A DNA stretch of 64,000 nucleotides from Micromonospora chokoriensis (GCF_000718555.1 NZ_JOAN01000005.1:1-64000), one strand, 5' to 3'; positions 18,711 through 29,700 are shown, numbered from the stretch's first letter. Translations and numbers: made by a program. Notes: generated by a model from the sequence alone, not told the origin.

Positions 18711-19787
18711 ATGAACTGGCGTCCAACCACTGCCGCGCTGGCCGGTCTGTGCCTCGCGGTCAGCGCCGCGGCACTCCCCAGCGGTGCCGCCGCCGCCCCC
18801 TCCGGCACTGTCGATGTTAGCGCTCACGGTTCGGCCGCCGCAGCCGGTGCGGCGCTCGCCGGTCCGCCCGGCGCCCCGGCCGGGGTCTGCCCGACGGGAG
18901 TCAGTTATGGCTCACCGCTGCCGGCCACTTCCGTGACGGCCACGAAGATTCGGAGCGGATTCACCTTCCTCGAAGGGCCGGTCTGGGTCGCCGACGGCGG
19001 CTATCTGCTCTTCTCTGACATGGCCGCCGGCACTGGGCCGTACAACGTCCAGCCGTCGACGATCCGCCGGTTCACCCCGCCGTCGACCTTCGACACGTTC
19101 ATCGCCAACTCCGGCAGTAACGGCCTGGCGCTCAGCGCCGACGGTCAGCAGCTCGTCGCCGCCACCCACGACCAGCGAAACGTGTCCGCGTACCGGCTGA
19201 GCGACCGGTCCCGCAGCACCGTCGCGGCGAACTACCAGGGCCGCGCGTTCAACTCGCCCAACGACGTCGCGGTCCGCTCGGATGGCGTCGTCTACTTCAC
19301 CGACCCGAACTTCCAGCGCGGCAACCGCCCGGATCAGATGAACGGGCGGACCAGCGTCTTCCGCGTCTCCGGCGGCCAGGTGTCGCTTGTCGACGACCGT
19401 CTGCGCCAGCCCAACGGCATCTCGCTCTCGCCGGACGGGACCGCGCTGTACGTGGGCGCCTACTCCGAGAACAAGATCTACAAGTACGTGGTCCAGCCCG
19501 ACGGCAGCATCGGCGCCCGCAGCGTCTTCGTGAACTACATCGGCGGCCCGGACGGCGGCACGATCGACTGCGCCGGCAACGTGTACTGGACGTCGGGCTC
19601 GGACGCTCAGGTGCATGTCTACTCCCCCGCGGGCACCCAGCTCGGCACGATCCGGCCCGGCAATTCCGGCACGACGAACGTGGCGTTCGGCGGCCCCGAC
19701 CGGCAGACCCTCTACGTCACGTCGGGTCCGTGGGGCGACTCTGGGCTGTACAGCGTGCGGCTCAACATTCCTGGATATCCCTACTGA
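18711..19787 (+). CDS. secreted SMP-30/gluconolactonase-like beta-propeller protein
   Basis: 358 residues with an N-terminal signal peptide (MNWRPTTAALAGLCLAVSAAALPSGAAAA). The six-bladed propeller keeps the metal-site motifs of the SMP-30/gluconolactonase family: Glu in FLEGPVWV, Asn in NSPNDVAVRSDG, Asn in QPNGISLSPDG, and Asp in GPDGGTIDCAGN. It may hydrolyse sugar lactones outside the cell, which would supply acids for uptake. The ATG at 18711 has GGAG six bases upstream. A LacI-like palindrome lies inside the 5' coding part at 18815-18828. Confidence 0.86.
   Translation: MNWRPTTAALAGLCLAVSAAALPSGAAAAPSGTVDVSAHGSAAAAGAALAGPPGAPAGVCPTGVSYGSPLPATSVTATKIRSGFTFLEGPVWVADGGYLLFSDMAAGTGPYNVQPSTIRRFTPPSTFDTFIANSGSNGLALSADGQQLVAATHDQRNVSAYRLSDRSRSTVAANYQGRAFNSPNDVAVRSDGVVYFTDPNFQRGNRPDQMNGRTSVFRVSGGQVSLVDDRLRQPNGISLSPDGTALYVGAYSENKIYKYVVQPDGSIGARSVFVNYIGGPDGGTIDCAGNVYWTSGSDAQVHVYSPAGTQLGTIRPGNSGTTNVAFGGPDRQTLYVTSGPWGDSGLYSVRLNIPGYPY
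18815..18828. promoter_or_regulatory. possible LacI-like operator inside the SMP-30-like gene (TGTTAGCGCTCACG)
   Basis: It matches the reverse complement of the site at 1116-1129 at 12 of 14 positions, and 5 of 7 half-site positions are palindromic. It is within coding sequence about 105 nt after the start codon, so chance is a real alternative. Confidence 0.25.
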
Positions 19788-19916
19788 CCGAGCCGTTGGC
19801 TATCCGGCGGTCGGCGTACGGGGTGCTACCGTTGCCGCCGGCGAGGTGAAGCGTCGGAACGCCTCGTTGCCGACAAGGCCCGTTGACGCGTGATCATTAC
19901 GTGTCTGGAGCCTGTC

Positions 19917-20768
19917 ATGGCCAATCTCGCCAGCAAGTCGACCCTTGTCATGGGTGCCCGCGGAAGCGTCGGAAGATACGTCCTCGACGAGCTGATCGTC
20001 CGGGGTGTCCCGGTTCGCGCATCCGCCCGCCGCCCAGAGCCGGGCCACTTTCCCGACGGCGTCGACGTGTACGCCGCTGATCTGACCGATCCGGCCAGCC
20101 TCGTTCCCGCCTTCGACGGTGTCGAGCAGGTGTTCCTCTACGCCAACCACCGGGGCGTACGGGATGTCGTCAGGGCTGCCGGGTCTGCCGGCGTACGTCG
20201 GATCGTGCTGATGTCCTCGGGCAGCGTCATCCACCCGACCTCGAAGGGCAACCCGATCACGGAGGAGCACCGGGAGGTCGAGGAGGCTTTCGCGGCCGCT
20301 CCCGACCTGACCGTCACACCGATCCGGCCCCTGGTGCTCGCCACGAACACGCTCGGCTGGGCGTACCCGATCAAGGCGAGCGGCGCGGTGCCGCTCTACC
20401 AGCCGGACGCGCTGACCGCGCCGATCCACGAGCGGGACGTCGCCGCCGTCGCCGTCGCCGCCCTCACCGGCGACGACGACACCGCCGGGCTGCTCACCGG
20501 GCCCGCACGGATCACCCAGCGGGAGCAGGTCGCCGCGATCGGCGCGGCGATCGGTAGGGACCTGACCGTCACCGCCCTCACCCGTGGTGACGCCCTCGCG
20601 CGGTTCTCCCGCTTCATGCCCGCCGAGGAAGCCGCAGCGGTGGTGCGCTTCCTCGATGACGCCGCGGCCGGAAACTCACCCGCTACCGACACCGTCGCGC
20701 AGATCCTCGGCCGGCCCGCAATCCGCTTCGACGTCTGGGCCACCGACCACGCCACCGACTTCGCCTGA
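19917..20768 (+). CDS. NmrA-like/atypical SDR NAD(P)-binding protein
   Basis: 283 residues. The N-terminal Rossmann motif is VMGARGSVGRYVLDEL, a GxxGxxG variant, followed by VRASARRPEPGHF, which reads the NADP phosphate in this family, and then AADLTDPASLVPAFDGVEQVFLYA. It resembles NmrA/azoreductase-type atypical short-chain dehydrogenases (QorB/YtfG-like), acting as a quinone reductase or redox sensor. The usual YxxxK pair is absent, as expected for atypical SDRs. The ATG at 19917 has GGAG upstream; an ATG nine codons earlier is less likely. Confidence 0.87.
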   Translation: MANLASKSTLVMGARGSVGRYVLDELIVRGVPVRASARRPEPGHFPDGVDVYAADLTDPASLVPAFDGVEQVFLYANHRGVRDVVRAAGSAGVRRIVLMSSGSVIHPTSKGNPITEEHREVEEAFAAAPDLTVTPIRPLVLATNTLGWAYPIKASGAVPLYQPDALTAPIHERDVAAVAVAALTGDDDTAGLLTGPARITQREQVAAIGAAIGRDLTVTALTRGDALARFSRFMPAEEAAAVVRFLDDAAAGNSPATDTVAQILGRPAIRFDVWATDHATDFA

Positions 20769-20883
20769 CACCACCGGAGCCGGGGCAGATCAGGCTGCGG
20801 TCGAGGCCGCAGACCTGGCCTGCGGAGGTGGTTGCGCATACCCTCGCCGCGAGCCGCGAATTCAGAACTGGAGACGCCCGCCG

Positions 20884-21882
20884 ATGAGAGGCCGCTACGA
20901 GAACCTGTCCCGGACCCGCGCCTTGGACCCGGAGCGCGACTATCTGGCCATCTATCAGACCATGCTGCGCTACGAGTTTCCGTGGGACATGAAGCTCGGG
21001 CTCAACCTCGCGTTCAACAGGTCCTTCTCGATCCCGGGCATCGCCGCCGTGCACACCGCCACCGGCGAGCTGACCGAACGCACCCAGAAGCGCATCGACG
21101 ACACCGGCCTACTGATGTACGAGATGGTGCTCAACGGCTTCGAGCAGCCGCGTGGCCGCGACGCGTTGCGGCGCGTCAATCAGATCCACCGCCGGTACGA
21201 CATCAGCAACGACGACTTCCGCTACGTCCTTGGCTGCCTGGTCGTGATCCCCACCCGGTGGTTGCAGGAGTACGGCTGGCGCCCGCCCTGCTGTCACGAA
21301 CGGCAGGCCACGTACCTGTTCTACCGGGAGTTGGGCCGGCGGATGGGCATCACGGACATCCCCGGGTCGTACGACGATTTCGAGACCTGGTTCACCGCCC
21401 ACGACGAGGCGCACCTGCGGCCCAACGACGATGCGGCGACCATCGAGCGGGCCACCCGCACGTTGATGCTCACCCGGATCCCCCGGCAGCTCGCACCGCT
21501 GGGAGACGCGCTGGTCAGCGCCCTCTACGACGCGCCGCTGCGGCACGCGATGCGAGTCGACACGCCGCCGTGGCCGGTCCGGGCCGGGTTACGTGTGGCG
21601 CTGAAGGCGCGCTCGCGGCTGCAACGGTGGTTCGGCGCGCCACGGGCCACGGCGTTGTTCGCCGATGGGATCAAAACCAAGAGCTACCCCGACGGGTACG
21701 AGGTCAGCCAGCTCGGCCCGCACCCGCTAACAACGCGACTGGACGTCGAGGACGACCGGGACGCTCTGCGTGACGGCACCGTCGGTGGCCCAGAGTTGGG
21801 GGACGTACCGGCTGGGCGCGACGCCGCTCAGGCGGAACGCGGCCAAGATCTGAACGACGTGACCGTCCCCGGAGCCGGGTAG
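20884..21882 (+). CDS. MpaB/DUF2236-family (latex-clearing-like) oxygenase
   Basis: 332 residues. LLMYEMVLNGFEQPRGRDALRRVNQIHRRYDISNDDFRYVLGCLVVIPTRW, the His in CCHERQATYLFYRELGRR and SYDDFETWF are typical of the DUF2236/MpaB family of haem-dependent oxygenases related to latex-clearing protein. The family function here is unknown. The ATG at 20884 follows GGAG at a long distance. After GYEVSQLGPHP the last 50 or so residues look unconserved and overlap, on the opposite strand, the 3' end of the secreted protein gene at 21727-22167, so the original stop may have been lost. Confidence 0.8.
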   Translation: MRGRYENLSRTRALDPERDYLAIYQTMLRYEFPWDMKLGLNLAFNRSFSIPGIAAVHTATGELTERTQKRIDDTGLLMYEMVLNGFEQPRGRDALRRVNQIHRRYDISNDDFRYVLGCLVVIPTRWLQEYGWRPPCCHERQATYLFYRELGRRMGITDIPGSYDDFETWFTAHDEAHLRPNDDAATIERATRTLMLTRIPRQLAPLGDALVSALYDAPLRHAMRVDTPPWPVRAGLRVALKARSRLQRWFGAPRATALFADGIKTKSYPDGYEVSQLGPHPLTTRLDVEDDRDALRDGTVGGPELGDVPAGRDAAQAERGQDLNDVTVPGAG

Positions 21883-22167
21883 AGCGGTCAGCGGGCTGTA
21901 CACCTCGACGCCGGCGGGCATGCCGGTGTAGCCGACGGTGATCGACGTCGACCACGTCCCGTCGAGGACGACGAAGAAGTACAGGGCGCGCGGGTCGTCG
22001 GGGGTGGCGCAGAGCCGTTGTGGCAGGTCGACGAGCGTCCAGGTCGACGGGGTGTGGGTGGTCGTCGTGGCCGGTGCCGCCGAGACTGGCGTGCTGCCGA
22101 CGAGCGCGAGCAGCATCGTCGCCACCGTGGCGGCAGCGATCCGTAGTGCCGTGCGAGAGAACTTCAC
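21727..22167 (-). CDS. small secreted protein (DUF5980-like)
   Basis: 146 residues. A signal peptide (MKFSRTALRIAAATVATMLLALVGSTPVSAAP) is followed by a single beta-rich domain: TWTLVDLPQRLCATPDDPRALYFFVV, GMPAGVEVYSPLTALPGSGDG and PSRYVPQLWATDG. Two Cys may pair. I recall proteins of this type as DUF5980, but the assignment is from memory. It uses a GTG start at 22167 with GAGGAG six bases upstream. The last 156 nt overlap the convergent MpaB-like gene. Confidence 0.8.
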   Translation of the reverse strand: MKFSRTALRIAAATVATMLLALVGSTPVSAAPATTTTHTPSTWTLVDLPQRLCATPDDPRALYFFVVLDGTWSTSITVGYTGMPAGVEVYSPLTALPGSGDGHVVQILAAFRLSGVAPSRYVPQLWATDGAVTQSVPVVLDVQSRC

Positions 22168-22355
22168 CGTCGACTCCTCACCTCTGCCGGCAGGCTAGCC
22201 CGGCCGATCTGCCGCTGACCAGAGCGACCGAGGCGTTTCCGAGGTTTCTGAAACGCGCTTGACATCGACACTTGTCTTTGTGTCGGTATCGGTGAACCGT
22301 CCTACCGTGCGCCACGTCGTGCTGGGTGAACGGCACCCACCCAGGAAGGACGACG

Positions 22356-23486
22356 ATGCGACCCCGGTCCCAGTCGAGCCTCGGCGAACCCGACGGCGCG
22401 CCCACCACGCAGCCGACCAACGCCGAGCCTCGAACCACACCGCCCGGGACCGCACCGGACGGCACCCGTACCGAGGCGCCTCGTTCGGCCTGGCAGCTGC
22501 CCAGCCAGCCACCGGCCGCCGCGAACGCAGCCCCCACGACCACGCCCGCCGCGCCGAGTGGCGGGCCGGCGGCAACTGTCGCTGGGCCGTCCACGGCCCA
22601 ATGGGGCTGGCGGGGGCGGGCGAACCGGTTCAGCGGTGGAGCCCTGTCACTGCCACCGGCACGGGAGGAGTTGGTGCACCGAGCAGCGCGCCGGCGCCTG
22701 CTGGTTCCGTTCAGTCGGACCATGTCGGTCGTCGTGGCGAACCCCAAGGGCGGCGCGGCGAAGACCCCCACGGCCCTGTTGGCAGCGGCGACCTTCGGCT
22801 TTCACCGGGGTGGCTACACGCTGGCGTGGGACAACAACGAGACCCGGGGCACCCTCGGTATGCGCGCCGAGCCGGCCGCGCACCAGCAGACCGTGATCGA
22901 CCTGCTGCACCGCATCGACGAATTCCTCGCCAGCACGGGGAGCGTCGGCCAACTCGCCGCCTTCCTCCGACCGCAGAGCGCCCGCTTCGACGTGCTGGCC
23001 TCCGATGACGCCGCTGGCAGCATGGAGATCATCGACGACGAGGCATTCGGGAAGCTGTGGAGAGCGTTGAGTCGGTTCTACCGGCTGATCGTCGTCGACA
23101 CCGGTAACAACGTCCGGGCGGCGAACTGGCGCTCGGCGACGGCCGTGGCCGACTGCCTCGTCGTACCGACCACGGTGCAGCGCGATGTGGCCGACAGCGG
23201 GCTGTGGATGCTGGACCACCTGGTCCGCACCGGGCGTGCCGACCTGGTGCAGAACGCCGTCGCGGTCGTCTCGTGCGCAGACCCGAAGCCGGATCCTGAG
23301 CTGCTCACGGAGATCGTCGAGCGCTACCGGGAGGTCGTCCGCGACGTGGCAGTCATCCCCTACGACGGGCTCATCCGCGCCGGCGGGCGCATCGAGTACG
23401 ACCAACTCGCGGTGGAGACACGTCGGGCCTGGTTGATGGCGTGCAGCTCGATCATCGACTCGCTCGCTCTCGGGGACCAGGACTGA
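22356..23486 (+). CDS. ParA/MinD-like ATPase of secretion-type cluster
   Basis: 376 residues. About 110 residues of Pro/Thr/Ala-rich disordered tail precede an ATPase domain with the deviant Walker [19 protein letters not shown] (both lysines present) and [16 protein letters not shown] in the switch/Walker B position. Proteins of this layout, a disordered tail plus a MinD-like domain, accompany type VII secretion genes in actinobacteria, where they are thought to act at the membrane. The ATG at 22356 has GGAAGGA upstream. It is convergent with the PEP-repeat protein gene, and the two ends overlap by 35 nt. Confidence 0.85.
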   Translation: MRPRSQSSLGEPDGAPTTQPTNAEPRTTPPGTAPDGTRTEAPRSAWQLPSQPPAAANAAPTTTPAAPSGGPAATVAGPSTAQWGWRGRANRFSGGALSLPPAREELVHRAARRRLLVPFSRTMSVVVANPKGGAAKTPTALLAAATFGFHRGGYTLAWDNNETRGTLGMRAEPAAHQQTVIDLLHRIDEFLASTGSVGQLAAFLRPQSARFDVLASDDAAGSMEIIDDEAFGKLWRALSRFYRLIVVDTGNNVRAANWRSATAVADCLVVPTTVQRDVADSGLWMLDHLVRTGRADLVQNAVAVVSCADPKPDPELLTEIVERYREVVRDVAVIPYDGLIRAGGRIEYDQLAVETRRAWLMACSSIIDSLALGDQD

Positions 23487-25569
23487 CCGGCCAGCGTTCG
23501 GAGGACGGCGCACGGCGAACGGCCTCGACGAAGCGGCGCAACGCCATCCGCGCGACCCGGTCGAGCCTCTCGTCGTCCGCGTCTGTGCTCGTCGCCTCCC
23601 TGGCCAGGACCAGCGCCGGCCCGCCAGTATCGGCCTGCTCGACCCCGAGCACCTTGAACCCACTGCCCGCCACGAACCACCGCCCGTCGTGGCTCCCGGC
23701 GAGCCGATTGCGACTCGACCAGATCGTCAGGACCGGCCCGAACCCGGGCGAGTCGACGACGTATGGCGCGGATGCCGCCGCCAACCCCTCAGGCGCGACC
23801 AATAGCTGGCCCGGCGACCAGCGGTCCTGGTCGCCCGGACGGCCGGCGGCGACGCACACGCCGCATCGATCCCGGCTAGGCACCCCATCAGCTGGTGGTC
23901 CGAGCGGGAGTTCCCGCGCGACTCCGACCGGTACGAGCGGCAGCGGTGGCCCGCTCGGCGTTGCCGGTACCGGCCGCTCGATCGGCGTCAGCATCGTCTG
24001 GGTGAGCCGTGTCACCACCGGCTCAGTCATCACCACCGCCGGCGCCGGCGCTGGTTCCGGCTCCGGTTCCGGCTCCGGCTCCGGTTCCGGTTCCGGTTCC
24101 GGCTCCGGCTCCGGCACTGGTTCCGGTTCCGGTTCCGGCTCCGGCACTGGTTCCGGTTCCGGCGCTGGTTCCGGTTCCGGCGCTGGCTCTGGCTCTGGCT
24201 CTGGCACTGGCTCCGGCTCTGGCACTGGCTCCGGCTCTGGCTCCGACCGCGACACGAACTCCGACACCGGCACCTCGGGGACTGGCTCCGGTGTGGTGGC
24301 CGGCGTCGCGTGGGGCAGTTCGATCAGGTGGCCTGGACCGACCACGGCCAGCAGCGGGCCGTACCGCGCGGCCACCGCGGCCCACGGTGACGCGTCGGGC
24401 TCGTCCGGCACCCGCGTCACAGCCACCCGCAGCAGCGGGGCGACATCGGTCGGCAGCTCGGCGGCCAGCGTGTCCAGCACGGCCAACACCGGGGCGGGTT
24501 CCGTGACCGCGGCGGTGCCGAGCACGAGCATCGGGTTACGCAGATCGACCGGCAGCCGCCGGACGAGGTCCTGCTCGGGATCCGTGCCGTCCTGTCGCAG
24601 CCACAGACCGCAACGGATCGCCTCGATCACCCAACCCTCGTCCACGCGCTGGATGCCGTTGATCATCTGCACGTCCGGGAGCGTCGGTCTGCCCTTCAAC
24701 ACCGATGGCGCGGCGCCGGCGCGGTAGACCAGTCGCGGCACGAACGAGGGCCATACCTCGCGTTGGGGACGGGCCTCGTCGGTGGCCTCGCCCACGGCAG
24801 GGCTGGGCAACATTCCGCTCGTCACCTCGACGGTCACGCCGGTGCGAGTGGCGAGCCACTCGGCGACCGTGTGGGCCGTGCCCTCGTGCGCCTCGTGTGG
24901 TGTGAGGATCAGTCGGCGGCGCAGCGGTCGGGGCAGCGACACCAGGAGCGCGTGGACCGATTCGGGAGTCATCGCGGGACGGCCCGGCTGGCCGATCACG
25001 ACGGTGACCCGCTCGCTGTCGACCGGCAGGGCGGTTACCGCAGGGTCGATCTCCGGCATCGTCGTGTCAGCGTCGTGCAGCCACAGCCCGGCCGGCACCT
25101 CGGTCACACCCAGGTCGAATGCTCGGTGTCGCCAGTCGACAGGAAGTGCGCGCTGCCAGTCCGGGGCGGGGTGCCGGCTCCCCTGGCTCTCGGCCTGCTC
25201 TCCCGGTCGGAATCGGTGCCACTGCCCGTTGACGACGAAGAGCATCCCCGTGGGCAGGAGCATGACCGGCCCGGCCGGTGCCAGCACCTCCAGCCGCAGC
25301 TGGTCGGCGAGGACCTGCGCGACAGTCGGTTGGCCCGCGTCGGAGAGGACCAGCCGGATGGACTCGCATCGCACCGGCAGATGCCGGGCGAGCAACTCAC
25401 TCAGGGCGGGCAACTCCACGGGCGGGTCAGCCGCCACGACGACGGTGTGCCGATCACGTTCGCGGGGCAGGCTCGCCGGGGTGACCTCCGGTGGCAACCC
25501 GGCACCGCGGACGATGAGAGTGACCCGGTCGTACCCGTACACCCGCAAACGATCAATTGGTGCACGCAT
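23452..25569 (-). CDS. large Pro-Glu-repeat protein with degenerate ADP-ribosyltransferase-like C terminus
   Basis: 705 residues, no membrane segment or signal. Two alpha/beta Rossmann-like segments ([39 protein letters not shown]) are followed at about residues 442-510 by an almost pure Pro-Glu repeat ([10 protein letters not shown]), then by a domain containing [13 protein letters not shown]...[15 protein letters not shown]. That segment matches the C-terminal part of the 859-residue protein at 29,992-32,571 (FAIWSVSARRLDG...FPPGSRFQVL). Both look like the last strands of an ADP-ribosyltransferase fold without its catalytic Glu. The ATG at 25,569 has GAGGA seven bases upstream. It follows the sigma/anti-sigma genes on the same strand. 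Function unknown; a structural or scaffolding role is inferred. Confidence 0.8.
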   Translation of the reverse strand: MRAPIDRLRVYGYDRVTLIVRGAGLPPEVTPASLPRERDRHTVVVAADPPVELPALSELLARHLPVRCESIRLVLSDAGQPTVAQVLADQLRLEVLAPAGPVMLLPTGMLFVVNGQWHRFRPGEQAESQGSRHPAPDWQRALPVDWRHRAFDLGVTEVPAGLWLHDADTTMPEIDPAVTALPVDSERVTVVIGQPGRPAMTPESVHALLVSLPRPLRRRLILTPHEAHEGTAHTVAEWLATRTGVTVEVTSGMLPSPAVGEATDEARPQREVWPSFVPRLVYRAGAAPSVLKGRPTLPDVQMINGIQRVDEGWVIEAIRCGLWLRQDGTDPEQDLVRRLPVDLRNPMLVLGTAAVTEPAPVLAVLDTLAAELPTDVAPLLRVAVTRVPDEPDASPWAAVAARYGPLLAVVGPGHLIELPHATPATTPEPVPEVPVSEFVSRSEPEPEPVPEPEPVPEPEPEPAPEPEPAPEPEPVPEPEPEPEPVPEPEPEPEPEPEPEPEPEPEPAPAPAVVMTEPVVTRLTQTMLTPIERPVPATPSGPPLPLVPVGVARELPLGPPADGVPSRDRCGVCVAAGRPGDQDRWSPGQLLVAPEGLAAASAPYVVDSPGFGPVLTIWSSRNRLAGSHDGRWFVAGSGFKVLGVEQADTGGPALVLAREATSTDADDERLDRVARMALRRFVEAVRRAPSSERWPVSPGPRERASR
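24040..24245 (-). repeat. Pro-Glu tandem repeat coding region
   Basis: About 205 nt of GGTTCC/GGCTCC-type hexamers encoding alternating Pro-Glu with occasional Val or Ala. It is likely to be extended and rigid, as in TonB-type spacers, and could vary in length by slippage. Confidence 0.9.
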
Positions 25570-25625
25570 CCGGACATCCTCACGCATCTCGGAGCTGAAG
25601 ACCAGTGGGGCTGGTGGCTTCCAGG

Positions 25626-25847
25626 TCAGAGAGGCTCCGGATGCGGGTGCATGTCCTCGACGTCGGCGGGCGAGAGGCCGATCATGGCGCTGACGATCGG
25701 GCCCAGCGTCTCACACTCGTCCTGGCAGTCGCAGCAGTCGGTGAGGTGCGCTTCGAAGGCGACCACAGCATCCGGGCTGAGAGCACCCAGCAGGTACAGC
25801 CCACAGTCATGGCACGCACTGCGGGAGCCCTCGCCGTTGTTGGTCAT
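25626..25847 (-). CDS. zinc-binding anti-sigma factor
   Basis: 73 residues, beginning [26 protein letters not shown]. It has the zinc anti-sigma motif His-x3-Cys-x2-Cys (HLTDCCDC) and an upstream Cys pair. It ends shortly after this domain and has no membrane segment, so it would be a soluble redox- or zinc-responsive anti-sigma factor. It lies just downstream of the ECF sigma factor gene (136 nt), which it presumably inhibits. The start at 25,847 follows GAGGAGA; a longer in-frame reading from 25,922 is less likely. Confidence 0.83.
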   Translation of the reverse strand: MTNNGEGSRSACHDCGLYLLGALSPDAVVAFEAHLTDCCDCQDECETLGPIVSAMIGLSPADVEDMHPHPEPL

Positions 25848-25983
25848 CAGCGCGCTAGATCTCCTCGGTGACCTGGGCTGTTTGGGAAAGACACAGCCCA
25901 GGGTATGCCAGGACAGGCCCATACTGTAGGCCGTGCTCGTCGTGCCGGTCGCCCGGACACGGCACTCGGGCGTAACGCCCGGA

Positions 25984-26562
25984 TCACTCCCCGTCGGTCC
26001 GTCCGATTGCTGCCCGCAACGCCTGCAACGCGTAGTGCGCCCGCGACTTCACCGTTCCCTCCGGGATGCCCAGCCGGGCCGCCGCCTCGTCGGTTGAGCG
26101 ACCGAAGAAGTACAGCTCGATCAGCACAGAACGGTGCGCGGCACTCAACTTCGGCAACGCGCTGCGGACCGTCTGCGCCGTCACCACATCCTCGGTCACG
26201 TCGATCGCGCCAGCGAACCAGGCCAGGTCGGTCACCCCGATCTCGGCCGGTCGTGCCTGACGAGCGCGGGCGGCGTCGATGGCAATGCGCCGGGCCACGA
26301 TGAAGAGCCACCGGCGGATCGACTCGCGGTTGTTGGGCAACCGGTCGATGTGCCGCCACGCCTGGAGCATCGTCTCCTGGAGCAGGTCCTCCGCAAGCTG
26401 CCGGTCACCCCAGGTCAACCGCAGCAGAAACCGGTGGAGCGGCTCGGCATTCCAGGCGTACAGCCGATGCATGCGCACCTGCGGCCTCATGCTGTCCGAC
26501 GCCCAATCCGCGCCGTCGCCGTCGGCGAACGCCGTGCCGACTTTGCTGGCCAGCTCGAACAA
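25984..26562 (-). CDS. ECF-type RNA polymerase sigma factor
   Basis: 192 residues. Region 2 is HRFLLRLTWGDRQLAEDLLQETMLQAWRHID (about residues 43-73), with RRWLFIVARRIAIDAAR after it. Region 4 is SAAHRSVLIELYFFGRSTDEAAARLGIPEGTVKSRAHYALQAL, the usual helix-turn-helix. The layout resembles ECF factors paired with a soluble zinc anti-sigma factor such as SigL/SigR types. It uses a TTG start at 26,562 with GGGAGG six bases upstream; an internal ATG at residue 25 is possible. It is likely to control this cluster, including itself, but no promoter consensus can be proved. Confidence 0.93.
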   Translation of the reverse strand: MFELASKVGTAFADGDGADWASDSMRPQVRMHRLYAWNAEPLHRFLLRLTWGDRQLAEDLLQETMLQAWRHIDRLPNNRESIRRWLFIVARRIAIDAARARQARPAEIGVTDLAWFAGAIDVTEDVVTAQTVRSALPKLSAAHRSVLIELYFFGRSTDEAAARLGIPEGTVKSRAHYALQALRAAIGRTDGE

Positions 26563-26737
26563 GAGCAGCCTCCCAACCCGTAGCCATCAGATCCTGCGTC
26601 GAGCCCCCAACGACTACCGAACGGCGGTCTCGCTGCGAAGGCCCGGTGCAGCATAAGGGCGGGTTGGTGCCCATCAGCCCAAACTTTTACGAAACTATTA
26701 CAAATGCTGGGCGCATCACCAGAACGTCGAGGCATGT
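26563..26737. promoter_or_regulatory. promoter region of the sigma factor gene, with AT-rich stretch
   Basis: A 175-nt gap between the beta-helix/AAA+ gene and the sigma factor gene. It holds an AT-rich stretch around 26,680-26,705, rare in this GC-rich window, that could be a promoter. No consensus is claimed. Confidence 0.35.
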
Positions 26738-29700
26738 TCATGCCCGTGTCACGTCCTCGACGAGCAGCGTTCGCAACTGCTCCACATCAGGGTTACGTAG
26801 GGTACGGATCCGGCCCGCCTGGCGGGTGATCGCCTCATCGAGCACCTGCCGCGCGTAGCGGCCGTTGCCGAAGGAGCGGGTTCGCGGTATGTGCTCGAAG
26901 TGCTCACGGAGTGCAACCAAGGTCTGTCCTGGGCACTCGTAGCCACTCGCCGAGGCGAGGTTCTGGAAGATGGCCACCAGGTCGTTCGCGTCGTAGTTGG
27001 CGAAGTGGATCCGACGCGAGAAGCGAGACGCCAAGCCGGCGTTGGTGGCGAGGAACTCCTCGATCTCGTCCTCGTACCCGGCGGCGATGACCACTACCTC
27101 GTCTCGGTGGTCCTCCATCAGCTTGACCAGGGTGTCGATCGCCTCGCGGCCGAAGTCCTGACGGGCGTCCGGCGGCGCCAGCGTGTACGCCTCGTCGATG
27201 AAGAGCACGCCACCCCTGGCCCGGTCGAACGCCTCCCGGGTCCGTTGCGCGGTATGACCGATGTACTCCCCCACCAGATCCGCTCGGGCCACCTCCACCA
27301 TCTGACCCCCGGCGAGCACACCCAACGCGGTCAGCAGCTCACCGTAGAGTCGGGCCACCGTGGTCTTACCCGTGCCCGGCGGACCGGAGAAGACCAGGTG
27401 CCGGGAGACCGACGGTGCTGGCAGCCCGGCCTGGACCCGGGTGCGGATGGTGGCGAGCAGGTCGATCATCTCGGCCACCTCGCGCTTCACATCCGCCAGA
27501 CCGATCATGTTGTTGAGGCGGGCGAGCAGGTGGTTGAGGTTCTCGTCATGCGCCTCCCCGGCGTGCACCCCGGGGGTCGCCTGCGCGCCGAGGTCCTGTG
27601 GCAGCAGCTGTGCCAGTTCGACACCGGAGGTGTCGCCGGCCTGGGAGAGCCGGTACGCCTGACGCCCGACCATCTCCTCGAACACCTTGCGGGCCACCCG
27701 GGCGTTGCCGAAGTTCACGTCCCGTTCCATGTCGTCGAAGAGGCTCGCCAACGCCAACCTGGTGTCGTACTCCAGGGAGTAGTGGTGCGTGCTGCAGAGC
27801 CGCTCGACGATGGTCACCAGCTCGCCGGTCGAGTAGCTCTCGAACTCGACGTTCCTGGAGAAACGGGAGGCCAGGCCGGGGTTGGCAGCCAGGAAGGTGC
27901 GCATCTGCGCCGAGTAGCCGGCGACGATGACCACCACCTCCTCCCGGTGGTCCTCCATCAACTTGACCAGCGTGTCGACCGCCTCCCGGCCGAAGTCGTG
28001 ACCGCTGCCACCCTTGACCGGGGCGAGGGTGTACGCCTCGTCGACGAAGAGCACCCCGCCGAGTGCCTCGTTGAACTTCTCGGTGGTCTTCACCGCGGTA
28101 CCGCCGATGTGCTCGGCCACCAGGTCGGCCCGGGAGACCTCGACGAGTTGACCGGAGCGCAGCACGCCGAGTCCGGCAAGGATCCGCCCGTACAGCCGTG
28201 CCACAGTGGTCTTTCCGGTGCCGGGCGCACCGGCGAAGACGAGGTGCCGGGACATCGGCGGCGCGGGCAGCCCGGCGGCCGCCCTACGCTGGCTGATCTG
28301 GTGCAGCCCGACCAGCGTCGCCACCTCGTGCTTCACCCCGGCGAGCCCGACGAGGGCGTCCAGTTCGGCGAGCAGCGCAGTGGTCTGGTCCGGCTTGCCG
28401 CCGGAGTCGGCGCTGGCCGACGCCACAGCGGGTCGGAGCGGCTCGTCGAGGGTTGGCGCCGGACCGGCGGGCCGAGTGCTGCCCGGGGTGCTCGGGCGGA
28501 CCCCGTCACCGCCGTTGCCGACCATCGTGGTCGACTGGACCTCGACCGGCTCGGCCGTCTCCCGGAGCAGGCCACCACCCGCGTTCTCGATCAGCTCACA
28601 CCCGGTCAACCGCCCGGCGGCGCTGCCGACGAACCGCACGCCCGGCCCACCGCTGTGGTGCACGCGCGTGCCGAGCAGGGTCAGGTTCGCGTCCTTCTGC
28701 GCCAGAACTCCGACGGTGCGGGAGCTACCCACATCCGACCCGGTGACCGTCGCAGTGCCGTTGACCAGTAGCCCGACCCCGCAGTTCTGCACCGTGGCCT
28801 GATCGGCGTCGAGCGTCGCCTCCGCCTCGACCAGGATTCCGCCGGCCCCGCACCGCTCGATCCGGGCCCGCTCGACCTTGGCCCGCGCCTGGTCGAGCAG
28901 GCGTATCCCGTACTCCTGGATGTTGTTGAGCGCGCACTCCTCGAGCCGCGGGGTGGCCGACCCGCCGACCACGATTCCGGTCTGCCCACCACTCACCGTC
29001 AGCCCGCGTAGCGTGCCCGTGGCCTCGGCCTGGAACAGCACCGCGCCACCCGGGTTGTTCGTCACCCGGCCGCCCTCGATCAGTGGCGCGGCCGACCCGC
29101 TGACCGCGATCGCCGCCGCCTCGGTGCCGGTTATCTCACAGTTGGTGATTGCGCCGGTAGCCTCCTCGAGCACGAGCAGTCCGTGCCCACGCGCGTCGTG
29201 CACCTTGCAGCCCCGCAGCACCGGGGCGGCGGTGCCGGACAGGACGACGCCGTGCCCGCCGACCGCGCGGATCTCACAGCTCTCCAGGGTCGGCTGGCCG
29301 CTAGTGACGACCACTCCGGTCCCGGTCAGGTCATGCAGTTTGCTGCGCAACACGCGCAGGAACCCGTCCTCGACCACCACGGCCGCGCCGTCGACCGCGG
29401 TGATGTCGCAGTCCTCGACCGTGCCCCGCCCGCCCTGGCTACAGTGCACCCCGGCGCCGTGGATGTCGGTAAGCGTGCAGCCGCGCAGCACCGGGTCCGC
29501 GCCGCTGGCGATCACCGCTCCGGCGCCGCCGGTCTCCCGGATCGTCGTGGCGCTGATCGTTCCGCCACCGGTGCGTTCGAACAGGAGACCGGCGCCGCTG
29601 GGGTTGGTGATCTGGCAGTCCTGAAGTGTTGCGGCGCCTGCGGGCACGTGGACCGCGACGATCCCCTGCCCGGTGATCGTGCACTCGGTCGCGTTCAGCG

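Noticed and set aside
24040..24245. CRISPR-like array
   Set aside because: Short hexamer repeats without spacers; they encode a Pro-Glu protein repeat.
26891..28771. 626-residue plus-strand frame
   Set aside because: Antisense of the beta-helix/AAA+ gene.
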